Assembly (NCBI GenBank): GCA_963813345.1
Contig: CAWEYR010000010.1
Span: 113,266-177,265 of the forward strand
Length of the DNA: 64,000 nucleotides
Reading direction: 5' to 3'
Origin: CAWDDA01 sp963813345
Lineage (GTDB): Bacteria > Acidobacteriota > Blastocatellia > RBC074
The position numbers were made by a program, and so were the translations under genes. Below are positions 15,564 to 25,219 of the stretch, in pieces. The notes beneath the pieces are model-generated. The model did not search any database. It saw nothing but the letters and a program-made list of their open reading frames with translations, and had not been told where the DNA came from. How positions within the stretch are numbered: position 1 is the first letter of the stretch; every line of letters starts with the position of its first letter.

Positions 15564-17429
15564 ATGTGCGGAATAGTCGGATACGTCGGCGGGCAGGAAG
15601 CCGTGCCCGTGATCATTGAAGGCCTGCGCCGTCTTGAATACCGCGGATATGACTCAGCCGGAATCGCGGTTGTCGATGAATCCGGCGAGCTCAATCTTCG
15701 AAGAGCCAGCGGCAAACTGCGTAATCTTGAAGAGGTATTGAAGGAGTCCCCAATTGCGGGAGACTATGGCGTTGGACACACGCGTTGGGCGACGCACGGT
15801 CGTCCGACCGAAGAGAATGCCCATCCGCATCGCGATTGCAGAGGCCGGATTGTAGTCGTCCACAACGGCATTATCGAAAACTATTTGATGCTCAAGCGCG
15901 AGCTTCAGGCAAAAGGCCACCATTTTGTAACCGAGACAGATACGGAAGTGATTGCGCATCTGATTGAGGCAGAAATGCACGGCGGTTCAGGCGGCGGATT
16001 TCCGGACGCCGTCCGAAGGGCGCTTGGCCACGTACGCGGAATCTATGCTCTGGCAGCGCTTTCTGCTGATGATCCGCACAGAATTGTGGCTGCGCGGCTT
16101 GGACCTCCAATCGTCATCGGACTCGCTGATCGTGAATTCTTTGTGGCTTCGGATATTCCCGCGATTCTTCCGCACACTCGTGACATGGTTTTCCTCGATG
16201 ATGGCGACGTTGCGGTCATCGATCGTGCCGGCGTCCGAATATTCAACCGCGACGGAGTCGAGTCCGCGCCAAAGGTCCAGCACATAACGTGGGACCCGGT
16301 GCTTGCTGAGAAGGGCGGATACAGACACTTCATGCTCAAGGAAGTGTTCGAACAGCCGCGCGCCGTTCGCGATACAGCACAGGGAAGGATCTCAGTTGAC
16401 ACTGGACACGTATTCCTGGAGGAGGTAGCGGCGGCGATCGGAAATGTTCGAGAGGTCACAGACATTAAGATTTCTGCATGCGGTACAGCGTGGCACGCTG
16501 CTCTGGTGGCCAAACATCTGATAGAGGAGATGAGCAGGATTCCAGTAGAGGTCGACTACGCATCAGAGTTTCGCTATCGCAATCCTATACTTACTCCCAG
16601 CACACTGATGGTTGTGATTTCGCAATCGGGAGAGACCGCCGACACGCTCGCCGCGCTCCGCGAAGCGAAGAATAAAGGATGCCGAACTGTCGCCATCTGC
16701 AATGTTCCCGGCGCGATGATGACGCGAGAGGCAGACGGCACACTCTACACTCACGCTGGTCCGGAGATCGGTGTCGCGTCGACAAAGGCATTTACGTCGC
16801 AGCTCGTGGCGGCTTATCTGCTGGCGCTCTTTCTTGGACAGGAACGAGGAACGCTCAAGGATGACGAACTGCGGCACCACGCACAAATGCTTTCGGAGCT
16901 TCCTGTCAGGCTCGAATCTCTGCTCGAGGGAGGAGTAGCCTACGATGAACTGGCAAAAGAGTTCTTCCGAGCCTCCGATTTTCTCTATCTCGGCCGGGGT
17001 ATCAATTTTCCAATCGCTCTCGAAGGCGCTCTGAAGCTCAAAGAGATTTCCTACATTCACGCAGAAGGATACGCTGCCGGGGAGATGAAACACGGGCCGA
17101 ATGCGCTTATTGATGAAAGCCTGCCTGTAGTGATTATCAACACGCTGGATCCTGATTCGCCATCATCGCGTCTGCGATATGAAAAGACGCTTTCGAATAT
17201 TCAGGAGGTCAAGGCGCGCGATGGGCGTGTGATTGCCATCGTAACCGAAGGTGATCAGGAGACGCGCGGTATGGCAGACCACGTGATCGAGATTCCACAT
17301 TCAAGCGAGCTTCTCTCACCTGTCCTCGCGGTTGTCCCGCTTCAACTGCTTGCCTATCACATCGCAGTCAGAAGAGGATGCGACGTCGATCAGCCAAGGA
17401 ATCTCGCTAAGTCCGTGACGGTGGAATAA
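15564..17429 (+). CDS. glmS: Glutamine-fructose-6-phosphate aminotransferase (isomerizing)
   Basis: A 621-residue GlmS, which converts fructose-6-P and glutamine to glucosamine-6-P, the first step towards UDP-GlcNAc. The catalytic Cys follows the initiator Met (MCGIVGYVGG). The glutaminase domain includes GHTRWATHGRPTEENAHPH. Two SIS domains follow (ACGTAWHAALVAKHLIEEM, VVISQSGETADTLAALREAK, YLGRGINFPIALEGALKLKE), and the C-terminus is DQPRNLAKSVTVE as in functional enzymes. GGAG lies upstream of the ATG. No glmS ribozyme was seen in the 24-base gap after glmU. Confidence 0.97.
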   Translation: MCGIVGYVGGQEAVPVIIEGLRRLEYRGYDSAGIAVVDESGELNLRRASGKLRNLEEVLKESPIAGDYGVGHTRWATHGRPTEENAHPHRDCRGRIVVVHNGIIENYLMLKRELQAKGHHFVTETDTEVIAHLIEAEMHGGSGGGFPDAVRRALGHVRGIYALAALSADDPHRIVAARLGPPIVIGLADREFFVASDIPAILPHTRDMVFLDDGDVAVIDRAGVRIFNRDGVESAPKVQHITWDPVLAEKGGYRHFMLKEVFEQPRAVRDTAQGRISVDTGHVFLEEVAAAIGNVREVTDIKISACGTAWHAALVAKHLIEEMSRIPVEVDYASEFRYRNPILTPSTLMVVISQSGETADTLAALREAKNKGCRTVAICNVPGAMMTREADGTLYTHAGPEIGVASTKAFTSQLVAAYLLALFLGQERGTLKDDELRHHAQMLSELPVRLESLLEGGVAYDELAKEFFRASDFLYLGRGINFPIALEGALKLKEISYIHAEGYAAGEMKHGPNALIDESLPVVIINTLDPDSPSSRLRYEKTLSNIQEVKARDGRVIAIVTEGDQETRGMADHVIEIPHSSELLSPVLAVVPLQLLAYHIAVRRGCDVDQPRNLAKSVTVE

Positions 17430-17430
17430 T

Positions 17431-17511
17431 GTACGTTGTACCGCCTTTTAGGCGGAATCGCGGAAGCCAAAGTCGTGGAATCCAGGATTCCGCCTGAAGG
17501 CGGTACAACGA
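17431..17511. repeat. Intergenic palindrome, GTTGTACCGCC...GGCGGAATC family
   Basis: Left arm 17431-17459 (GTACGTTGTACCGCCTTTTA then GGCGGAATC) pairs with right arm 17486-17510. The loop is about 26 bases. It lies between the convergent glmS and transglutaminase-like genes. No T-tract is present, so it is not a canonical terminator. Confidence 0.9.
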
Positions 17512-17535
17512 CCTTCCCGGACTTCACGGCAGAAA

Positions 17536-19493
17536 CTACTTCCTGGCAAGTACTACAGGAGATTGCTCAGCCGCCAGAATACGTTGAAAAAAGCTGCGTA
17601 CCTCAGAATACTGCTCGACCGGAATCGTCGCTGCCTTGAGGATCAGTGAGCGCTTGAAGATAAGGTGGCCGTCCTTGACTTCATACTTTACCGCGTAATT
17701 GCCAAACGAATGATTGAGCTCCGTGCCCTCCGGAATCTCATCAGTTTCGAATCCTGAAGGTAGTTTGATTTTCACAATTTCGCTGTACGCTTCTGCAGTG
17801 AGCACGACCGGTTGTGTGCGCTTTGCCGCAGTGAGAAAGACGGTCGAGCGGCGCGAGACGATTGCCGGTTTGAACATCAGCAGATTGCCACGCATCGATT
17901 TCGCGTAGCTGGGTGTCGTGAATTCGACGTCGAGCACGAATTGTCCAGTATGCCAACTGTCCACCGGCTCAGCTTTTAGAACTTGTGCCGCGGGTACAGT
18001 CTGCGTGACCCAGACTTCAATAATCTTGTTGTACTGCGAACGCGCGGTCCGCTTTAATGTGCGACGCTCGTCAACAGCCGCCTGACCGTATGAACGTTCA
18101 CGAATTGTAGCCGTCAGCGAGCCGTTTTCTGCGAGTACAGCGTCGACGGTTCGCTCCAACCGGTTTGCTTCAGGTGGGGTGACAGGCATCCTCACCAGGT
18201 CGCCCGCTTCACCTGCCGATATCAGTGCAAAGCTGCCTTGTTCGTGGTCCGGTAAGTCACCGAGCGGCGTATCGTCATCGGTCGGGTCAAAGATCAGCAG
18301 TCGACCGAGAGTCGGATGTTTGATGACCGTCGCCGCCTCAGTCGCATCAGCGACTTTGACGGCGATAATGCAGTGATTGAATTGCTGGGGCGAAGGCCAT
18401 TCCGGCCGTACACGGTTTGGGTCACCGGAGTAGATGACTACCGGGTATGCTTCGATGCCCAGAGACTTCAGCATTGCTCGCATCAGGTTCGCTTTGTCTT
18501 TGCAGTCACCGTAATTCTTGCTGAAGACGTCAGCCGCCGAGTGCGGGCGGTATCCACCTCCGCGGCCAACATCGATTTGAATCGAAATGTAGTTGACGCT
18601 TTGTGCGTAGCGGCCAATAGCCTGAATGCGCTCGAGCTCGTTTTTTGAACCTGCCGTCAGCTCGCGTGCTTTTGCTGCCATCGCTTCGTTGAAGTTCGCT
18701 TGAGGGTCGCTCAGTTCGCTTGTGTAACGGGAAACGTCCTTCCAGGTATTAAAGCTCCTGAGGATTGTCCCTTTCCCCTGTGGCGGGTATATGTTGACGG
18801 CAATGTAGGTGCCAGGCAGCCTGGGACTTGCCGGCTCGATCTCGATTGGCTTCAGATCTCTTAGTTCCCACGAGTAACTTCCCCCGTTCACTGCGGGTTC
18901 GATCTTATCGTGGTTGAACGCGATGCCTTCGGCGCGCCAGCCTGGCGGCATTGAAACGGTCAGTCGCGACATCACGACCGGATTCATGGTCTGGAAATAC
19001 CACAGAAACTGTGAAAAGACTCCGCGCTCATCAGTAACAATCTCGTAGCCAAAAACACAACCGGCTTCAGCATCGTCCGCGGCAGAGATCACGCGTTCGC
19101 GGACATCGTTATACACGTCGTTGTCAGCTACCGCGCTATCAACAGTCTCTTTCTTGCCATAGCTTCTGATCTCCCCTGTCGGGCGAATCAGCCAGGCGCG
19201 CATGTCTTTCACCCGGCTCAGACCCGGTGTAGTACGCTTCGCTTGCTCTGGCGTAGCCGCGGCCTTCGCGCGAGAGTATCCTCACTGCCCACCAGGTCGT
19301 CGTCGCTATCCTGCCGTCCTCTTCGACTGTCTTGCGTGATTCGTCGTGCAGCACGACAGCGTGAACTTCCTTGGCATGAGGTCGGCACATTGAGTGAAGC
19401 TGCTTGCTTTAGCCAGGGCGGTGGGTCATCGGCAAACGCAACTGCGCTCATCACGAAAAGCACGCAGGTACAAGCCATCAACCTATTGAACAT
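17536..19493 (-). CDS. Exported DUF3857/transglutaminase-like protein (catalytic triad intact; N-terminal frame breaks)
   Basis: The signal peptide (MFNRLMACTCVLFVMSAVAFA) and first mature residues lie at 19493-19385. The frame shifts near 19385 into AKEVHAVVLHDESRKTVEED, then again near 19215 into KDMRAWLIRPTGEIRSYGKK, which stays open to 17536. The DUF3857 beta domain is followed by a transglutaminase core with Cys in NYGDCKDKANLMRAML, His in FNHCIIAV and Asp in LIFDPTDDDT. A C-terminal beta domain (DUF2569-like position) ends the protein. It probably acts in the periplasm, and its substrate is unknown. It is paired with a catalytically deviant paralogue upstream. Both breaks could be sequencing indels. 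Confidence 0.8.
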
Positions 19494-19521
19494 CTGTCTG
19501 CTCCTGTTTTCACTGGTCGAA

Positions 19522-21498
19522 TCACTGTTTTGTCGCGGAAGCTGACGCGTTCTGCTTCAACGTGATGGCATGTTGGTCCGATAGGTGGATGACATCGAAC
19601 GCCTTCTTCAGCAACGGGTAGTTCTTTTTCTCGATCACAAGCAGAGTGAACCGGAGTGTACGCGAATAGACGAGCGTTTTCTGATCTTTTGTGAGCACTG
19701 ATCTTGACGTCATAATTGCCGGCATCACCAAAATTGAGCGGGCTCGGTGCGTCGGCATTGTCCAGGACGAAGCCTTCGGGTAGCGTGATCTCGACGTCGT
19801 CCTGCTGCGGTGGACTGAAAATGGAAATAAATATCGTGAAGTCGCGAATTGGATGGAAACATCGCTCCCAGTCCTTTCTGAAAGAACGCCGGGCTGCAGA
19901 AAGAGCCGCTTGCCTGTACGTTCGGCGTATCCGGGAACCCGCACCTTGTACGAATAGACAAAAGGTTTGACAGGATCAGTAGCGCTTTGGATCTTAATCT
20001 CGGAAACTTCGGCGCCGATTCGCCCTTTGACCGAATCGCTCAGTCTCTTTTCGCGCGTTTCAGGAGTCTCGTCGTCGTACTCCTCTTTCATATCGACGGC
20101 GAAATGGCCAGTGAATTCGACCTGAACCTGGCCCTCGAGCGTCCCGTCTTCCGAGAGCCGCAACTTTGCTGAGCGCTTCGTCACCGACTTCTCCGGTGGC
20201 GCAAGAAGTGTATCGACAAACTGAGGCTCTTTCGAATCTGTCACCAGAGCTTTCATCCCCTCTTCCTGCCACCGCAACATACCAAAGGGGACATAAGCGC
20301 TGCCTGGATCGAAGAACCGCCACCCATCACCCAACTTCACTGCAATGTTGTAGCCACGGAGGAAATAGGAATCCAGAAAGTTCATGTCGAAGAACTTTCG
20401 ACTGCGGTCCCCGATGAGAGCATAACGGGCGTCGAATCCGCTGGCTGCAGCCATGGCGGCAAAAAGGAAATTGATGTCGGAGCCGTTGCCATAGCCTCGC
20501 TTAAGTGTCTCAGCCGGCGAACGGTTTTCCTTTAGCTTCGCGAGCTGTTCAGCTGTCAGACCCGAAGCATCGTCGGCTACGTTCTTGATCTTTGTACGGG
20601 AATAGTTGAAAAGACGTTCGAGCTTTTGCTCTGGTTGAGTGGCATCACCTATGGCCTCGTTAGCAACGCGACGAACCTCGTCGGTGAGCTTCATCTCTCC
20701 TTTGCGAAGTTCATACACGCGCTTGCCCTCGTCCTTCCAAAACTCCACTGGCGCTTTCCTCGCGTCCGGTGAGTAAAAGACCAACATCCAGGCTTTCACC
20801 TGGTCCTCCGGTGGCATGTGGGCCTCTTCACGAAATGCGGGCACGTTCGTCAATTCCATGCGGAAATAGCCATCCCTGTCCTTCACGAATTGTTGTGCGC
20901 TGGCCTGGAATGCGATCGTCCTCATCGGGCTGCTGACATACGGGTTTGGCTTCAGGTAGTAGCGAACTACGTGCGTCGGAATTTCGCGCTGCAACTCCAT
21001 CTTGACGTAGTTGGTTATATAGCCATAGACCTCCCGCCAGCGGTACTCAATGATGGCGCCCGGCTCAATACCCGGAATTGCGAAAGACTTCGCTTTCAGC
21101 TTGAAGCTGCCTGCTTTGACAAGCTCGCGGTCGAAAATGGCATCTTTCTTCAGTTCTATGATCGTACCGTCGGGTTTGATAGTGCGCGCGGCAACATCTT
21201 TAACGGATACGTCGGAGAGGTACGGGATGTCGATCTTGGAATGTGCTTCTTTGCCCCGCTCGGTGAAGATTTTGATGCGGACGAAATGTGTGAAGTCCGT
21301 GCCCGCATCCGATGCTGTATTGATGTAGACCTCCCAGAGCAATGCCTCGGCGTCAGCATCTTTTTCGACAGCAGCCGCCTTTAACGTAAGGTGCGCGGGA
21401 TCAACCGGTTTCCATTGCATCGATTGAGCCGGAACGTGGGCCACGAGGACGCACAGGGCGCAGAATGCCCATGCGGCGAGTGAGGAAGTGGATTTCAT
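19522..21498 (-). CDS. Exported DUF3857/transglutaminase-like protein without catalytic Cys
   Basis: The start is ATG at 21496-21498 (MKSTSSLAAWAFCALCVLVA, signal peptide) with AAAGG upstream. The DUF3857 domain spans residues about 50-250. The transglutaminase-like core has GNGSDINFLFAAMAAASGFDA where active members have a Cys, lacks the His, and keeps FFDPGSAYVPFG. From about 19935 to 19695 three small frame changes occur: AFFQKGLGAMF is in one alternate frame, and DDVEITLPEGFVLDNADAP in another. The original frame returns at KDQKTLVYSR. One is explained by an extra C in a CCC run. The protein is probably a partner of the active paralogue downstream. Confidence 0.8.
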   Translation of the reverse strand: MKSTSSLAAWAFCALCVLVAHVPAQSMQWKPVDPAHLTLKAAAVEKDADAEALLWEVYINTASDAGTDFTHFVRIKIFTERGKEAHSKIDIPYLSDVSVKDVAARTIKPDGTIIELKKDAIFDRELVKAGSFKLKAKSFAIPGIEPGAIIEYRWREVYGYITNYVKMELQREIPTHVVRYYLKPNPYVSSPMRTIAFQASAQQFVKDRDGYFRMELTNVPAFREEAHMPPEDQVKAWMLVFYSPDARKAPVEFWKDEGKRVYELRKGEMKLTDEVRRVANEAIGDATQPEQKLERLFNYSRTKIKNVADDASGLTAEQLAKLKENRSPAETLKRGYGNGSDINFLFAAMAAASGFDARYALIGDRSRKFFDMNFLDSYFLRGYNIAVKLGDGWRFFDPGSAYVPFGMLRWQEEGMKALVTDSKEPQFVDTLLAPPEKSVTKRSAKLRLSEDGTLEGQVQVEFTGHFAVDMKEEYDDETPETREKRLSDSVKGRIGAEVSEIKIQSATDPVKPFVYSYKVRVPGYAERTGKRLFLQPGVLSERTGSDVSIQFATSRYLFPFSVHRSRTTSRSRYPKASSWTMPTHRARSILVMPAIMTSRSVLTKDQKTLVYSRTLRFTLLVIEKKNYPLLKKAFDVIHLSDQHAITLKQNASASATKQ

Positions 21499-21627
21499 GT
21501 TTTGGCCTTTCCAAAAGCAAGAATTCTCTCCATCGTCGAGGATAGAGCACTGTCGACTCAAAACTGTCAGTACGCCGTGCTGGCTTCGAGAAAACTGCTG
21601 AGTAACCAGTAAGGAAACTGATTCTAA

Positions 21628-21769
21628 GGCAAGATGACTTTCGTTTCCACTCGAATAAGGTATGTTGTACCGCCTTTTAGGCGGAATCGTTAAAGCTAAA
21701 GTCCTCGAAATCCAAGATTCCGCCTAAACGCGTTGCGGTACGACGTACCTGCCGTATTGTCATCTTGCC
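21628..21769. repeat. Intergenic palindrome of the GTTGTACCGCC family with an outer stem
   Basis: The inner arms are 21659-21688 and 21716-21749, the latter interrupted by a short AACGCGTTGC-like insertion. An outer perfect stem GGCAAGATGAC (21628-21638) pairs with GTCATCTTGCC (21759-21769). This nested arrangement is not seen in the other copies. The stretch 21562-21865 holds no gene. Confidence 0.85.
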
Positions 21770-21837
21770 GTACCAAGGATCCATCCGGGCTAAGTTACGC
21801 ATCAATTCTCTTGACGTAGGTCAAGGGTTGGGATGAG

Positions 21838-21866
21838 GATTCCGCCTGAAGGCGGTACAACGTGCC
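21838..21866. repeat. Solo half-arm of the GTACCGCCTTCAGGCGGAATC family
   Basis: Only one arm (GATTCCGCCTGAAGGCGGTA then CAACGTGCC) is present, with no partner nearby, directly abutting the stop codon of the minus-strand gene at 21866. It still contains the short internal palindrome CCGCCTGAAGGCGG. It may be a remnant of a deleted element. Confidence 0.8.
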
Positions 21867-22765
21867 TACCAGGCGTCTGCCTGCTTGTAGGCTTCAAACA
21901 TCTTGAGAACGCCGGGCATTCCAGGAATCGAGGTTCCATGTTCCATTCCGATGATGCCCCGGTAGCCAGCATCGTAGATAGCTTTGAAGACATTCCTGTA
22001 GTTGACTTCGCCTGTACCAGGCTCCTTTCGGCCAGGAACGTCTCCGGTCTGAACGTAGCCCACAAGGCTAACGTAAGCGCGGAAGTTATTAATCAGATTA
22101 CCTTCGGTGATCTGGAGATGATAAAGGTCAAACAGCATTCGAACGTTCTTGCTGTTAACCTCAGCGATGATCTCTGCAAGCTCATCGGAGTGAGTCATGA
22201 AAAAGCCTGGATGGTCAATGTGATTGAGAGGCTCGACAACCAGCGCCAGATCTGTCGCCGATAACATATCTGCAGCGCGTTTGAGCCCTTCAACAGCACT
22301 TCTTCTTTGCGTACTTCGTGAGACTCCGGGAAGTGCCGGCCCCGTGAGAGTGGTAACTGACTTGTTGCCAATCAACTTGTGATATTCGATCGTTTTCTTG
22401 ATCTCCTCGAGGAAAGCATCGCGCTGCTTTGGATCAACAAGTCCAGCAGTCTTCCAGCCTCCCGGATTGGCCACAAAGATGCCCATCTCAATACCGAGAC
22501 TGTCCATCTTCTTGCGAATCTCTGCGACTTCGTTGACCGGATGGTTCAGCAGACCGTTGTACTCAGTCGCATCGAAGCCGTGTTGGGCAATCAGTTCGAG
22601 ACGTTGAGGAATCGTGAGCTCCCGGCTGACTATGGTCAGATGCGGCGCATAACGTAGATGATACTTCGACGGGCTTTTCGTCTGTGCGATCGAGTTCTCA
22701 CCAGCGGCAAGGCCAAATGCAGAAACCCCCAGTCCTGAAGTCTTGAGAAACTCACGCCGCTTCAT
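21866..22765 (-). CDS. Tat-exported sugar phosphate isomerase/epimerase family protein (hydroxypyruvate isomerase-like)
   Basis: A 299-residue protein of the xylose-isomerase-like TIM-barrel family (AP endonuclease 2 superfamily). The N-terminus MKRREFLKTSGLGVSAFGLA is a twin-arginine signal. The barrel carries metal-binding acidic residues in VVEPLNH, MLFDLYHLQI, TGEVNYRNVFKAI and GIIGMEHG, the pattern seen in hydroxypyruvate isomerase-like members (COG3622). The actual substrate is not predictable from sequence. It is a single gene between repeats and rel. Confidence 0.85.
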   Translation of the reverse strand: MKRREFLKTSGLGVSAFGLAAGENSIAQTKSPSKYHLRYAPHLTIVSRELTIPQRLELIAQHGFDATEYNGLLNHPVNEVAEIRKKMDSLGIEMGIFVANPGGWKTAGLVDPKQRDAFLEEIKKTIEYHKLIGNKSVTTLTGPALPGVSRSTQRRSAVEGLKRAADMLSATDLALVVEPLNHIDHPGFFMTHSDELAEIIAEVNSKNVRMLFDLYHLQITEGNLINNFRAYVSLVGYVQTGDVPGRKEPGTGEVNYRNVFKAIYDAGYRGIIGMEHGTSIPGMPGVLKMFEAYKQADAW

Positions 22766-22812
22766 TCGAGGTGCTCCTTTCTGCGTGATCGCAGAACCAC
22801 TCTGTTTTTACG

Positions 22813-25023
22813 TTATGACCGGCTGGCGCCGTTGGTGGGCTGCGCTGATACTCGCTCGACGTCTAAAACGCCATCTACACCCTTGAGCGCGCTTATCACG
22901 CGCTCGAGATGCTTGATATCAGCAATGTCCACGGTCAAATCAATTGTGCGAGCGCTGCCGTTTGGCGAAATGTCCGTGCGTGCATCTCTGATATTAGTGT
23001 TGATGTTCGCGATCGCATTCGTGAGAGCAGCGAGCATGCCCTGCCGGTCCTCGACTGTCGCTGACAACCTGACGGCGTATGGCATCGCAGTGGTATCGCT
23101 TCCGGCCCATTCAACGTCTATTACTCGTTCGCGATTCACCATCAGGTTTGCGACATTCCTGCATCGCTTGGCGTGCACTGCGACGCCCTTGCCAAGCGTA
23201 ATATAACCGATTACATCTTCACCCCTGATCGGATTGCAGCAGTGTGCTCGATAGACAAGCACGTCGTCAACACCTTTGACCAGTACCCGGTCCTCTCCCA
23301 GGCGTAGCGCTCTTCGAACCGCCTGAGTCACCTGGTTCAATCTTGACGGCTTTGCCTGCTCTATCTGCTCGAGTTTCTCGTCAGACACCAGCCGCGCGAG
23401 AATCGTCCTCGGCGCGAGTTTGCCATAACCCACAGCCGCGTACATATCCTCGACCTTGGGATAGCCATTGTCGGAAAGGATTCGCGGCAACTGTTCATCT
23501 TCAAGAACACGTTTCGGGCGAAGGTTGTAGCGTGCCGCTTCTTTCTCAAAAAGCTTTTTACCTATTTCAATTGACTTGGCTCGCTGCTGCTCGGTGATAA
23601 AGTGCTTGATCTTATTGCGAGCTTTGCCCGTGACAACAAAGTTGAGCCAATCACGGCTGGGTTGATGACCAGCCGTTGTCAGAATCTCGACAACTTCACC
23701 ATTGCGAAGCTGATACTTGAGTGGAACAATCCGGCTGTTGACCTTGGCTCCAGTACACTGGTTGCCCACCTCAGTGTGAATGGAGTAGGCAAAATCGACG
23801 GGAGTTGCACCGCGGGGAAGCTCGATCACTTTACCTTTCGGAGTGAAGGCATAAACTTCTGTCGGATACAGATCGAGCTTGAGATTATCGACAAATTCTC
23901 TTGCATCCGAGACATCCTGCTGCCATTCAACGAGCTTGCGGAGCCACTTGAATGTTTCATCTTCCGTTGTATCGGACCCTTTGCCCTCCTTGTATTTCCA
24001 GTGAGCTGCGATGCCTTCTTCGGCAACGTGATGCATGTCCGAGGTTCGAATCTGAACTTCAAATGGCTGGCCTTCGTCTCCAACCACCGAAGTATGCAGT
24101 GACTGGTAAAGGTTCTCTCGAGGAGTTGCAATGAAATCCTTGATGCGGCCGGGCACGGGATGCCAGTGCTTGTGAATTACGCCGAGAGCCCCGTAACAAT
24201 CGCGTACATCGTTAGTGATAATCCGAAGCGCGGCCAGATCGTACACCTGGTTGAGTGGTATCTTCTGGCGCTTCATCTTCAGATACACACTGAAAAGCCG
24301 CTTGATTCGCGCCTCGATGCGGTGTATCGGTACGCCTTCTTCCTCCATATGCTGCGAGACGCGATCCCTGACCTTCTCGAGAAAGGCCTCGAGCTCCGGT
24401 CTGCGCCGCTCGACGGCCGCCTGCAAGTTCTGATAGTCCTCCGGCTCGAGATACTTGAATGCCAGGTCTTCCAGTTCGGCTCGCACTTTTCCCATTCCAA
24501 GGCGGTGTGCAATCGGCGCATATACATCGAGAGTCTCCTGCGCAATCCGGCGCCGCTTTTCCGGTTTGAGGAACTCGAGCGTTCGCATGTTGTGTAACCG
24601 GTCAGCTAGTTTGACGAGAACTACACGAATATCGTCAACCATCGCGAGAACCATTTTGCGAAGGTTCTCCGCCTGCGCCTCTTCACGGGACAACTTCCCA
24701 AGATTGCTGATCTTGGTGACGCCATCGACTAAATGCGCTACCTCCGGTCCGAAGTACTCGCTGAGCGTTTCGAGGGTTGCAAGAGTATCTTCGACTACGT
24801 CGTGGAGCAGACCCGTGCTCACGGTTACGACGTCAAGCTTCATTTCGGCGAGGATCGCGGCTACCGAGAGGGGGTGAATAAGATAAGGCTCACCCGAGGC
24901 TCGCTTCTGTTCTTTGTGTTCCTTCGCAGAAAAGATATAGGCGCGCCTAAGCAGGTCGAGGTCACCATCTGGATGGTGTCGCTCGACCGTTCGAACCACA
25001 TCTTCGAACCGGATCATGGACAT
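22813..25023 (-). CDS. rel: Bifunctional (p)ppGpp synthetase/hydrolase (RelA/SpoT family)
   Basis: A 736-residue long Rel protein controlling the stringent response. The N-terminal HD hydrolase domain is intact (YLIHPLSVAAILAEM, GLLHDVVEDTLATLE, VVLVKLADRLHNMRTLEF). The synthetase domain has VYDLAALRIITNDVRDCYG and ENLYQSLHTSVVG. TGS (VYAFTPKGKVIELPRGATPV), zinc-finger and ACT domains (YAVRLSATVEDRQGMLAALT) follow. The intact hydrolase motif suggests that it both makes and degrades (p)ppGpp. It is monocistronic in appearance. Confidence 0.96.
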   Translation of the reverse strand: MSMIRFEDVVRTVERHHPDGDLDLLRRAYIFSAKEHKEQKRASGEPYLIHPLSVAAILAEMKLDVVTVSTGLLHDVVEDTLATLETLSEYFGPEVAHLVDGVTKISNLGKLSREEAQAENLRKMVLAMVDDIRVVLVKLADRLHNMRTLEFLKPEKRRRIAQETLDVYAPIAHRLGMGKVRAELEDLAFKYLEPEDYQNLQAAVERRRPELEAFLEKVRDRVSQHMEEEGVPIHRIEARIKRLFSVYLKMKRQKIPLNQVYDLAALRIITNDVRDCYGALGVIHKHWHPVPGRIKDFIATPRENLYQSLHTSVVGDEGQPFEVQIRTSDMHHVAEEGIAAHWKYKEGKGSDTTEDETFKWLRKLVEWQQDVSDAREFVDNLKLDLYPTEVYAFTPKGKVIELPRGATPVDFAYSIHTEVGNQCTGAKVNSRIVPLKYQLRNGEVVEILTTAGHQPSRDWLNFVVTGKARNKIKHFITEQQRAKSIEIGKKLFEKEAARYNLRPKRVLEDEQLPRILSDNGYPKVEDMYAAVGYGKLAPRTILARLVSDEKLEQIEQAKPSRLNQVTQAVRRALRLGEDRVLVKGVDDVLVYRAHCCNPIRGEDVIGYITLGKGVAVHAKRCRNVANLMVNRERVIDVEWAGSDTTAMPYAVRLSATVEDRQGMLAALTNAIANINTNIRDARTDISPNGSARTIDLTVDIADIKHLERVISALKGVDGVLDVERVSAQPTNGASRS

Positions 25024-25045
25024 TGGAGGAGATTATAACAGTTTA

Positions 25046-25159
25046 GGTACGTTGTACCGCCCTGGGAGCGCCGCGAATCGCCGGTGCGCGGAAAGCCTGC
25101 GAGATATCAAATGTCGACGCTTCCGGCCTGAAGCCAGCGCTCCCAGGGTACAACGTACC
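25046..25159. repeat. Hybrid intergenic palindrome (GTTGTACC ends with CTGGGAGCGC stem)
   Basis: The arms 25046-25071 and 25137-25159 share the outer word GGTACGTTGTACC of the common family, but the inner word is CTGGGAGCGC instead of GCCTTCAGGCGGAATC. That inner word resembles the CAGCCTGGCGCTCCCAGG words of the cluster at 32.7 kb. This suggests modular recombination between repeat types. Confidence 0.85.
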
Positions 25160-25194
25160 AAAAAAAGCAGCCAGCGGAAATCCACTGGCTGCTT
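25159..25194 (-). terminator. Intrinsic terminator of the tonB-exb-TPR operon
   Basis: On the minus strand AGCAGCCAG pairs with CTGGCTGCT (extended by TCC/GGA), and the second arm is followed by TTTTTT. It lies 25 bases after the stop of the TPR lipoprotein gene. It is the clearest canonical Rho-independent terminator in the window. Confidence 0.85.
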
Positions 25195-25219
25195 GTCGTT
25201 TCGTACTGATTACTCGAGA

